A DNA stretch of 64,000 bases from Phocaeicola coprophilus (GTDB lineage: Bacteria > Bacteroidota > Bacteroidia > Bacteroidales > Bacteroidaceae): positions 28,413-92,412 of the forward strand of contig JACJJM010000014.1 in assembly GCA_016900015.1 (NCBI GenBank). The letters are read 5' to 3'. Of this stretch, positions 33,108-40,590 are shown in pieces. A model generated the notes under the pieces. The model saw nothing but the letters and a program-made list of their open reading frames with translations. It was not told the origin of the DNA and did no database searches. A program made the translations under genes and the position numbers. How positions within the stretch are numbered: the stretch's first letter is position 1; every line of letters starts with the position of its first letter.

Positions 33108-35381
33108 TTATTGGTGATTAATAATGTTTATGTCTCTGCGTGAGGCATGCAACAGATGCTCCACGAAATAGTAGCGAATCAGGTTTATGTAATATTCATC
33201 CATGACGCCGTGGTCTTTTCCAGGCAGGACAAACATGTCGAAGCGCTTGTTTGCCTTGATGAGCGCATGGGCCAGGCGGTAGGTCGATGAAGGAGGCACG
33301 TTCTTGTCCACATCGCCGGTGATGAGCAGCAAGTCGCCCTTCAGGTTTGCGGCCAGTTCCATGTTGGTCGGAATCTTGGAGGTGAAGACCGTGCGGCGGG
33401 TCACGCTGTCTTGTCGGGCTTCCACGCCGTGGAAGATTTCTCCCCACCACTGGATGTAGATGTTGTTGTCGTGGTTGCCGGAAGCTGCCACGCCCACTTT
33501 GAAAAAGTCCGGATAGGTCAGCATGGCGGCCACCGTTTGGAATCCTCCGCCTGAATGTCCGTAGATACCCACCCGGTCGAGGTCGATGTATGGGTGGGTT
33601 TTGGCCAGCTCTTCAATGACGTGCTTGGTGTCGGCCAGCGGATAATCGCGCAGGTTGCCGTAACCGTAGCAGTAGAAGTCCCGTCCGCGCAGGGGCGAAC
33701 TGCCGCGCGGTGCTACGTTGATGACGATGAATCCCAGTTCGGCCAGTGACTGGTTGCCGTTGTCGTCGATGACGAACGATTGAGGTATCTGGTCGTCTTG
33801 CGGTCCGGGATAGACATTGGTTATCAGCGGATACTTGCGTCCGGGGTCAAGGTCTGAGGGCAAGTACATGATTCCGTACAAATCAGTTTGGCCGTCGGCT
33901 GCCTTCAACTTCAGCAACACAGGAGGACGCCAGCCGGCTGCAAGCAGTGCCGTGCCGTCGGCTTCTTCCACCAGGTGACTGCGCGACGGGTGTTCGACGG
34001 AGAGTGCGCGAGTGACAGGCAGGCAGTCGACACGTGAATATTTGTCTACGGCATACCGTCCGTCCGGCGAAAGACTGAGTTCGTGATTTCCGTTTCCCGG
34101 CGTCAGCAAGGTCTGTTTCTTCCCGTCGAGCGAGGCTTTATAATAAAAGGTATAATAAGGGTTGATGCCCGGTTCGTTGCCATAGCCGGCAAAGACAATC
34201 TCGTTTCTTGCCGAGTCGATTCTGACGATGTTTCCCGCCACCAGCTGGTCGCCTTGGGTCACGCGGTTGAGCAGGCGGCCCTGGCTGTCGTAGAGGTAAT
34301 AATGGCCCTTTCCGGTCCGTTCAGACCACCACAGGATGCGTTTGCCTCCAAGCAGCACGCGGTAGCCGGAAAGTGTCAGGTTGATGTGCGGGCTGACCGT
34401 TTCCGAGATGACTTCGGTTACGGTGCCTTCAGCCACATTCACCCGGCATAAGTCCAGGCTGTCGGCCCGGCGATTGCGGCGGGTGAAGTAGAGGGCCTCG
34501 TTCGAGCGATAAGTCCCCAGGTCGACTTCTTGGTCGGGATACTTGTCGATGGGCAACAGACGGCCTTCCCCCTTGTCTGCGTCATACCAGAACAGGCGAT
34601 AACGGTTTACGCCGGCATCTCCGGGCATAGGCATCTTGAAGGTGTTCGTGCGCGGCCGTCCGGGCGTGAGCGAGTTGATGAGGCTGAGCTCCTGCACTTC
34701 GCTCTGGTCTTTCAGCAGGTAGAGATAGCGGTGCCCGAGCCAGAAACCACGCGAGTGGGAAGGCAGCGTGTCGTTGGCAAAACGGTAGGTGTAAGAGGCA
34801 TTTTCCTTGCCGTCAGTGGTCACCTGTTTCACTTGTCCGGTGCGGTTGTCACGGACAAACAAGTTGTAGCCGCTTCCCATCATCGTGAAGGCTGAGTCGG
34901 GAGAATGGTAATTCCCGCTGAAGGTTACTTCATGGCCGGAAAGCGATGCCGGTTGGTCGGCAAGGGACAATGTACCCTTGCGGATGTCGCAGACCAATGT
35001 CTTTTGGTCGTGGCTTATGTAGAATCGGTCTGTACGTCCGTCCCAGAAACTTAGTCCGGAGAGGTGGAAGGCCTTACTGTCAAGCGTGTCGCCGGTCAGC
35101 CGGGCATAGCGGTTTATGAAGCCTTCAATGTCTTTGACCAACGGCGTTTTGCGTCCGGTGCGGGCATCGAAGAGATAGTAAGTGTTGGTGTCGCCTTGCT
35201 TCACGTCGTAGTAGAAGCAGGATGTTCCCTTAATCCAGTTCGGGTAGACAGAGCGTCCGCTCATGCAGGGTTCGAGGGAAGAAGCCGACAGCTTTTCGAC
35301 CTTCTCCCAATCGACAGTCTGGCCGTTGACTATGAGCAGACTGAGGACAAAGGTCCCCAGCATGGTGAGAAATGGTTTCAT
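33108..35381 (-). CDS. S9-family dipeptidyl peptidase IV-like serine peptidase
   Basis: The 757-residue protein has a signal peptide (residues 1-20), a beta-propeller (about 40-480) and a C-terminal alpha/beta hydrolase. The catalytic serine is in GHSGGGFQT (about residue 610), the aspartate in ITGDVDKNVPPSS (about 689) and the histidine in LPGKDHGVMDEYY (about 723). The double Glu motif of true DPP-IV is not obvious, so exact specificity is open. It overlaps the S8 gene by 4 bp and lies 15 bp before susC. It should release dipeptides or short peptides in the periplasm or outside. Confidence 0.92.
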   Translation of the reverse strand: MKPFLTMLGTFVLSLLIVNGQTVDWEKVEKLSASSLEPCMSGRSVYPNWIKGTSCFYYDVKQGDTNTYYLFDARTGRKTPLVKDIEGFINRYARLTGDTLDSKAFHLSGLSFWDGRTDRFYISHDQKTLVCDIRKGTLSLADQPASLSGHEVTFSGNYHSPDSAFTMMGSGYNLFVRDNRTGQVKQVTTDGKENASYTYRFANDTLPSHSRGFWLGHRYLYLLKDQSEVQELSLINSLTPGRPRTNTFKMPMPGDAGVNRYRLFWYDADKGEGRLLPIDKYPDQEVDLGTYRSNEALYFTRRNRRADSLDLCRVNVAEGTVTEVISETVSPHINLTLSGYRVLLGGKRILWWSERTGKGHYYLYDSQGRLLNRVTQGDQLVAGNIVRIDSARNEIVFAGYGNEPGINPYYTFYYKASLDGKKQTLLTPGNGNHELSLSPDGRYAVDKYSRVDCLPVTRALSVEHPSRSHLVEEADGTALLAAGWRPPVLLKLKAADGQTDLYGIMYLPSDLDPGRKYPLITNVYPGPQDDQIPQSFVIDDNGNQSLAELGFIVINVAPRGSSPLRGRDFYCYGYGNLRDYPLADTKHVIEELAKTHPYIDLDRVGIYGHSGGGFQTVAAMLTYPDFFKVGVAASGNHDNNIYIQWWGEIFHGVEARQDSVTRRTVFTSKIPTNMELAANLKGDLLLITGDVDKNVPPSSTYRLAHALIKANKRFDMFVLPGKDHGVMDEYYINLIRYYFVEHLLHASRRDINIINHQ

Positions 35382-36913
35382 TGTTTGTAATTCATTGCTG
35401 AGCGCACGGCAGCTTCTGCGTCGATGACTCCCGTCACGGAGAGTCCTTCTTGCTGTGGATGGCGTGCTGTTTGGATAAGGATTCGTTTGATGTCGGCAGC
35501 TTTGAGCTTGGGGAAGTAAGCACGGAGCATGGCCGCCACTCCGCTGACAATCGGTGCGGAGATGCTGGTCCCGTCGACCGGGGCATATTCGTTGCCCGGC
35601 ATCACGGTCGTGATAGTTTCACCCGGGGCGAGTACGTCCACATGCGTCGCCCCATAATTGGAAAACGAGGACAGTCTCCCCTGTGCGTCTGATGCCCCTA
35701 CGCGGAGAAAGTTGTCGAAGCGCTTGCCTTTCTTGTCGATGGCTGATGGAAAATAGGCGACGGAGTCCACATTGAGGTGGTTGTTTCCGGCTGCTTGGAT
35801 GATAAGTACGTCCTTGGAGGCCGCATAAGCGATGGCTTCGTTTACCATGTCGGCTTGCGGCGAAGTGTATTTGCCCAGGCTCATGTTGATGACTTTGGCT
35901 CCATTGTCCACGGCATAGCGGATGGCAGAGGCTACGTCTTTGTCGTATTCATCCCCGTCGGCCGCGGCACGTAGAATCATCAGCCGCGCTTTCGGGTACA
36001 CGCCGGCGGCCTCCGGGTGTCCGATGCCTTGTCCGGCGATTGCGCCAGCCACGCCTGTACCGTGCCCGCAACCCTCTGTTTGCAGGGTCGCGTTGCCGTA
36101 GAAGCGGTGGAGCGGATTGTCCGGTTCATTGTCGATGAGCAGATGCTTGTCCGGGTCTTTCTCGATTCCGCGCAGGCGCGTTTTCATGAGTTCGAGTTGG
36201 TCGTCATTCTTCTTGACCAGTTGTTCCCAGCGTTGTGACTTGTCTGCCTGGTAGAAGTCGGCCAGCAGGGTGTTGCATGCAGCCGCCCAGGTGTCGTCGG
36301 GCATAGGGAGCAACATCATTCCTCTGATTGTCAGCGTGTCTTTGCTTATATCCGGCATCTGTCCCAGAGCTGAGTCCAGGTAATGATAGGCTTGGTGTTT
36401 CATGGCGGTGTAGTTTGTGTACTTGATATAGTTCACAATGCCCGCCTTTTTCTTCATTTCTTCGTAGTATGCAAATTCTTTGGGATTTTCCACGGACGAA
36501 CTGTCCGCATTTTTGTATTTGGGGTAGAGCCGTTTGAACTCTCTGTATTCTTCTGTCCCGGCAGAAGTCATGTTGAATGTCCCGTCTGTTGTCCCCAGGA
36601 AGTTCCATCCGTGCAGGTCGTCGACGTATCCGTTCTTGTCGTCGTCACGTCCGTTCATTTTTTCCTTCGGATTGTTCCAGAATGCAGGCCGTAGGTTTAC
36701 GGATGTTGTGTCGACTCCCGAATCAATGATTCCCACGATGATTTCTTTGGCTTTGTGCCTGGGGTGTTTGGCCAGCAGATGGAGGGCCTCGTCCGAGCGT
36801 ACGCCTTGGAGCGAATCGGTGTAGTGTTTGTGCCACCCCGGAGGAGGTGCTTGTGCACATAGGACGCCGGAAATTGCCAGCAGACAAACGAATGGAATAA
36901 CTCTTCTATACAT
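35378..36913 (-). CDS. S8 subtilisin-family serine peptidase
   Basis: The 511-residue exported protein (signal peptide 1-20) carries a complete subtilase triad: Asp64 in GIIDSGVD, His about 283 in GCGHGTGVAGAI and Ser about 450 in DGTSISAPIVSG. The spacing from Asp to His is about 220 residues, far longer than the 35-70 seen in classic subtilisins, so there is a large insert (about 90-270, Lys/Asp/Tyr-rich). No propeptide I9 domain is clear at the N-terminus. It is the first gene of the operon and would cut proteins outside the cell or in the periplasm to feed the SusCD importer. Confidence 0.93.
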   Translation of the reverse strand: MYRRVIPFVCLLAISGVLCAQAPPPGWHKHYTDSLQGVRSDEALHLLAKHPRHKAKEIIVGIIDSGVDTTSVNLRPAFWNNPKEKMNGRDDDKNGYVDDLHGWNFLGTTDGTFNMTSAGTEEYREFKRLYPKYKNADSSSVENPKEFAYYEEMKKKAGIVNYIKYTNYTAMKHQAYHYLDSALGQMPDISKDTLTIRGMMLLPMPDDTWAAACNTLLADFYQADKSQRWEQLVKKNDDQLELMKTRLRGIEKDPDKHLLIDNEPDNPLHRFYGNATLQTEGCGHGTGVAGAIAGQGIGHPEAAGVYPKARLMILRAAADGDEYDKDVASAIRYAVDNGAKVINMSLGKYTSPQADMVNEAIAYAASKDVLIIQAAGNNHLNVDSVAYFPSAIDKKGKRFDNFLRVGASDAQGRLSSFSNYGATHVDVLAPGETITTVMPGNEYAPVDGTSISAPIVSGVAAMLRAYFPKLKAADIKRILIQTARHPQQEGLSVTGVIDAEAAVRSAMNYKQ

Positions 36914-37037
36914 AATAAATATACTAAATAAAAAACTCTACTTTACTAAACCAAATGCAGCAGAATTCGGGGGGATTCGTACCGGGGAGATGGTTTGAAT
37001 ATAAACGGGACAGTGCGTCTTGAAATCTGCAATGATG

Positions 37038-37067
37038 CGAAGATACACAGAATATTTAAAGAAACAA
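37038..37067 (-). promoter_or_regulatory. Promoter of the peptidase-SusCD operon
   Basis: On the minus strand TTG (37067-37065), a 19-bp spacer and TATCTTCG (37045-37038) match the Bacteroidetes consensus except one base. The leader to the S8 start codon is about 115 nt. Confidence 0.5.
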
Positions 37068-37365
37068 GTTTTTATTGAATAAATTGATAATAAAATGATT
37101 GGAAACTTATTTTGTATTTTCGGTTTTTCTGCTGAACGATGATGTGAAAATGACAGGAAAACATCTTTTGTCCCGACATAAAATGCGGAAAATGGGATGT
37201 TAGGCTGACATACATGGACGGATTTCGGGAACAACCGGAGAAAAACGAGCCCTGAAAATCGTATGATTATGCAAAAGAAAAGGAGGAAATGAATGCGGAC
37301 TGCATGAAAACACGGCCCTGGCTGCGTTGGGATACCTCTTTGCGGGAGCAAGACTTCCTTTGCAG

Positions 37366-37438
37366 GCGAGGACGGAAAGGAATCGGCCCGTGTCCGGAAA
37401 GGAATCCCCGCCGGCTTACCCTTCTTTCCGATCGTGGA
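37366..37438. repeat. Dispersed CTTTCCG mosaic repeat, copy 5
   Basis: Family modules GAGGACGGAAAGGAATC, TCCGGAAAGGAATCC and TTACCCTTCTTTCCGATCG lie in a row. The first and last can pair. The copy is more diverged than copies 2-4. Confidence 0.5.
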
Positions 37439-37906
37439 AACAGTGTGTACAGCCCGGACGAAGCGGTTGCCGGAGGCTGGTTGGGTCTTTTTCTTGCGCG
37501 GGGAAGACCTGTCTTTGTGTTTCTGAAAGGGCGTAATGGATGGCTAAAGATGGCCGGATGCCGTTTGGTTCATGTTCTTTTGAGGAGAAATGGAGAGGAT
37601 GTCTGGCAATGTGTATTTTACCTAAAGCCTGAGAATGGCCTTCTCCTGCACCGGTGTGCGTTCCGGCCCGAAAAACGGCGATTTCAGAAGCCTTCGTTTG
37701 TCAGATTGACAAAATGCCATAGGACAGACAGGAGTCGGAGCGAATCTGGATGGAAAATCATTGTGAATAGACGCAATCGACCTACCTGGCAGACATACAA
37801 AACGTGTTCTCAAACAAGCCCGTGCTGGGATATTTTTTCTGAAACCCCTATCTTTGTCTGTTTTAAGGGAAAGTTGTACCTTTCCGCTTTTATAAACAGA
37901 AAAAAC

Positions 37907-40045
37907 ATGGACGAACAATTTATACCGATTATAGAAAAAGCGCTGGGGCTGACAGCCCGGCAGGTGCGCAACACGCTGAAACTGCTCGACGAAGGGGCTA
38001 CCATCCCTTTTATCAGCCGCTACCGGAAGGAAGCGACCGGTTTGCTTGACGAGGTGAAAGTGGGCGAGGTGAGCGATTGGAACGAACGGTTGAAAGAACT
38101 GGTCAAGCGCAAAGCAACCATCGTGACCGCCATCGAGGGGCAAGGAAAAATGACTGACGAACTGCGGAAACGTATCCAACAGTGTTGGGACGCGACGGAA
38201 CTGGAAGACCTTTATTTGCCCTACAAGCCGAAGCGTAAGACCCGAGCCGAGGCGGCCCGGCAGAAAGGACTGGAACCCCTGGCCGTGATGTTGCTCATGC
38301 AGCGTGAGAACAGGCTGGAAGAGCGGGTGCAGGCTTTCGTGAAAGGCGATGTGAAAGACGTGGACGACGCGCTGAAAGGCGCCCGCGACATCCTGGCCGA
38401 GCAGGTGAGCGAAGACGAACGGGCGCGCGGGACGGTGCGGGCACAGTTTGCCCGCCGGGCCGTGATTACGGCCAAGGTGGTGAAGGGCAAGGAGGAAGAA
38501 GCTGCGAAGTTTCACGATTATTTCGATTTCAGTGAACCCCTGAAGCGTTGTTCTTCCCACCGTCTGCTGGCCATTCGCCGGGGCGAGGCCGAGGGTTTCC
38601 TGAAGGTGAACATCGCGCCGACCGACGACACCGAAGCGCTGGAACGCCTGGAGCGTCAGTTTGTCCGTGCGCGTAACGCTTGCGGGGAGCAGGTGGCTGC
38701 GGCTGTGACTGATGCTTACAAACGCCTGCTGAAACCTTCCATCGAGACAGAGTTTGCAGCCGGGAGCAAGCAGCGGGCTGACGAAGAAGCCATTCGTGTG
38801 TTTGCGGCCAACCTGCGCCAGCTCCTGTTGGCACCGCCGTTGGGTCAGAAGCGCGTGCTGGCCATTGACCCGGGCTACCGGACGGGATGCAAGGTCGTGT
38901 GCCTCGACGCGCAGGGCGGACTGTTGCACAATGAGACCATTTATCCTCATCCCCCGCGCAACGAGCGGGCACAAGCCGCGCGCAAACTCACGGCCCTGGT
39001 CGAACAATATGCCATCGAGGCCATCGCCATCGGCAACGGGACGGCCGGTCGCGAGACGGAAGAGTTCGTGTCCGGCCTGGCATATCCGCGCCGGGTGCAG
39101 GCCTTCGTGGTGAGTGAAGACGGGGCTTCCGTCTACTCTGCGTCGAAGACGGCGCGTGAGGAGTTTCCCGACTACGATGTCACGGTGCGGGGAGCTGTGT
39201 CCATCGGGCGCCGGCTGATGGACCCGCTGGCCGAGCTGGTGAAGATTGACCCGAAATCCATCGGCGTGGGGCAATACCAGCACGACGTAGACCAGGCTGC
39301 TCTGAAAAAGTCGCTTGACCAGACGGTGGTAAACTGTGTGAATCTGGTGGGCGTGGATGTGAACACGGCAAGCAAGCACCTGCTCACTTACGTTTCCGGC
39401 CTGGGACCGCAACTGGCCCAGAACATCGTGGACTACCGTGCCGAGCACGGCCCTTTCACTTCGCGCCGTGAACTCCTTCAAGTGCCCCGCATGGGGGCAA
39501 AGGCTTTTGAGCAATGTGCCGGCTTCTTGCGCATTGCCCAAGGGACGAACCCGCTGGACAATACGGCTGTCCATCCGGAGAGCTATCCGCTGGTGGAGCG
39601 TATGGCCTCCGACATGCACTGCACGGTCGACAAGCTGGTCGCAGACAAGGAACTGCGTGCCGGCATCTGCCTGGAGCGTTACGTGACGGAGAACGTGGGG
39701 ATGCCCACCCTGACCGACATCATGCAGGAGCTTGATAAGCCCGGGCGCGACCGCCGGGAGTCCATCCAGGTGTTTTCCTTTGACCCCACAGTGCGCACGT
39801 TGGCTGATTTGCATGAAGGGATGGAGCTGCCGGGCATCGTGACGAACATCACGAACTTCGGCTGCTTTGTCGACGTGGGCATCAAGGAAAACGGGCTGGT
39901 GCATTGCTCCCAACTGGCCGACCGCTATGTGGCTGACCCCACAGAAGTGGTCCGTATCCACCAGCATGTGCGGGTGAAGGTGCTTGCCGTCGACGCCGAA
40001 CGCAAACGCCTCTCGCTGTCAATGAAAGGAGTGGGAAAGAAATGA
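37907..40045 (+). CDS. tex: Tex-family RNA-binding transcription accessory protein
   Basis: The 712-residue protein has the full Tex layout: N-terminal helical domain (residues 1-190, TIPFISRYRKEATGLLDE), YqgF-like RNase H fold (about 315-450, RVLAIDPGYRTGCKVV), helix-hairpin-helix (about 490-545, LLTYVSGLGPQLAQNIVDYR) and a C-terminal S1 domain (about 640-712, GIVTNITNFGCFVDVGIKEN). Tex binds nucleic acid and affects transcription and translation. The frame is open back to 37289, but the Tex homology starts at MDEQFIP and the promoter box lies upstream of 37907, so this start is chosen. The gene is convergent with the phosphatase gene across a hairpin repeat. Confidence 0.95.
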   Translation: MDEQFIPIIEKALGLTARQVRNTLKLLDEGATIPFISRYRKEATGLLDEVKVGEVSDWNERLKELVKRKATIVTAIEGQGKMTDELRKRIQQCWDATELEDLYLPYKPKRKTRAEAARQKGLEPLAVMLLMQRENRLEERVQAFVKGDVKDVDDALKGARDILAEQVSEDERARGTVRAQFARRAVITAKVVKGKEEEAAKFHDYFDFSEPLKRCSSHRLLAIRRGEAEGFLKVNIAPTDDTEALERLERQFVRARNACGEQVAAAVTDAYKRLLKPSIETEFAAGSKQRADEEAIRVFAANLRQLLLAPPLGQKRVLAIDPGYRTGCKVVCLDAQGGLLHNETIYPHPPRNERAQAARKLTALVEQYAIEAIAIGNGTAGRETEEFVSGLAYPRRVQAFVVSEDGASVYSASKTAREEFPDYDVTVRGAVSIGRRLMDPLAELVKIDPKSIGVGQYQHDVDQAALKKSLDQTVVNCVNLVGVDVNTASKHLLTYVSGLGPQLAQNIVDYRAEHGPFTSRRELLQVPRMGAKAFEQCAGFLRIAQGTNPLDNTAVHPESYPLVERMASDMHCTVDKLVADKELRAGICLERYVTENVGMPTLTDIMQELDKPGRDRRESIQVFSFDPTVRTLADLHEGMELPGIVTNITNFGCFVDVGIKENGLVHCSQLADRYVADPTEVVRIHQHVRVKVLAVDAERKRLSLSMKGVGKK

Positions 40046-40132
40046 AGAATGAAGAGTGAATAATGAAGAATAGCCTTGCGGCGTATGGAACTATATGCAC
40101 TCTTCACTCTTCACTTTTCATTCTTCATTTCC
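40041..40132. repeat. GAAGAATGAAGAG hairpin repeat, copy 2
   Basis: The left arm AATGAAGAATGAAGAGTGAA pairs with the right arm TTCACTCTTCAC to TTCTTCATTTCC around a short GC-rich loop. It overlaps the last codon of tex and the last codons of the convergent phosphatase gene, and probably ends both transcripts. It is a close copy of the element at 20851-20939. Confidence 0.65.
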
Positions 40133-40578
40133 TCCAGCAGGCCTGTACAAGCGTCTTCGAGAATGTCGAGCACATTCTCGAAACCGGATGCGCCGCCATA
40201 ATACGGGTCGGGCACGTAGTCGACCACCTTTAGGCGGCAATAGTCGGCCATGCGGCGTATTTTCTGTTCTTCCTCGATGCCGGGAGCACGGTCGCGCAGG
40301 TTGTCGATGTTGCGGTCATCCATGCCGATGATGAGGTCAAAGTCATAGAAGTCGTCTGTCGTCACGGGACGGGAGCGATGGGTGAGCGTGTAGCCTCTCC
40401 GTGCGGCATGGGCCCGCATGCGCGGGTCGGGCAGTTCGCCCTGGTGGTAACTCAGGATACCCGCGGAGTCCACGCGGATGTCCTTTTCTAATCCGGCACG
40501 ACGGATGAGTGTGCGCATGATTTCTTCGGCTGCCGACGAGCGGCAGATATTTCCTAAACAGACAAAAAGTATATTCAT
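40111..40578 (-). CDS. Low-molecular-weight protein tyrosine phosphatase
   Basis: The 155-residue protein has the P-loop CLGNICRS (Cys7, Arg13) at the N-terminus and the general-acid motif VPDPYYGG (Asp about 129) near the C-terminus, the two hallmarks of LMW-PTPs. In bacteria these often dephosphorylate tyrosine kinases of capsule synthesis, although the capsule locus here lies 6 kb away and contains no such kinase. It is 12 bp downstream of priA in the same direction and therefore in the same transcript. The C-terminal codons overlap the hairpin repeat. Confidence 0.93.
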   Translation of the reverse strand: MNILFVCLGNICRSSAAEEIMRTLIRRAGLEKDIRVDSAGILSYHQGELPDPRMRAHAARRGYTLTHRSRPVTTDDFYDFDLIIGMDDRNIDNLRDRAPGIEEEQKIRRMADYCRLKVVDYVPDPYYGGASGFENVLDILEDACTGLLEEMKNEK

Positions 40579-40590
40579 TCGTTTATTGCT

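Larger units (their letters stand above)
36914..37906. other. Intergenic region of about 1 kb
   Basis: It holds the leftward promoter of the peptidase-SusCD operon (37038-37067), a CTTTCCG mosaic repeat (37366-37438) and a probable promoter for tex (TATCTTTG at 37849-37856). An open frame that continues into tex from 37289 has no protein-like features and crosses the repeat, so it is not counted as coding. Confidence 0.55.

Noticed and set aside
37289..37906. N-terminal extension of tex by 206 codons
   Set aside because: The extension crosses a dispersed repeat and the promoter box, and Tex homology begins only at 37907.
37622..39967. 781-codon open frame opposite tex
   Set aside because: It is a shadow of tex with unlikely composition.
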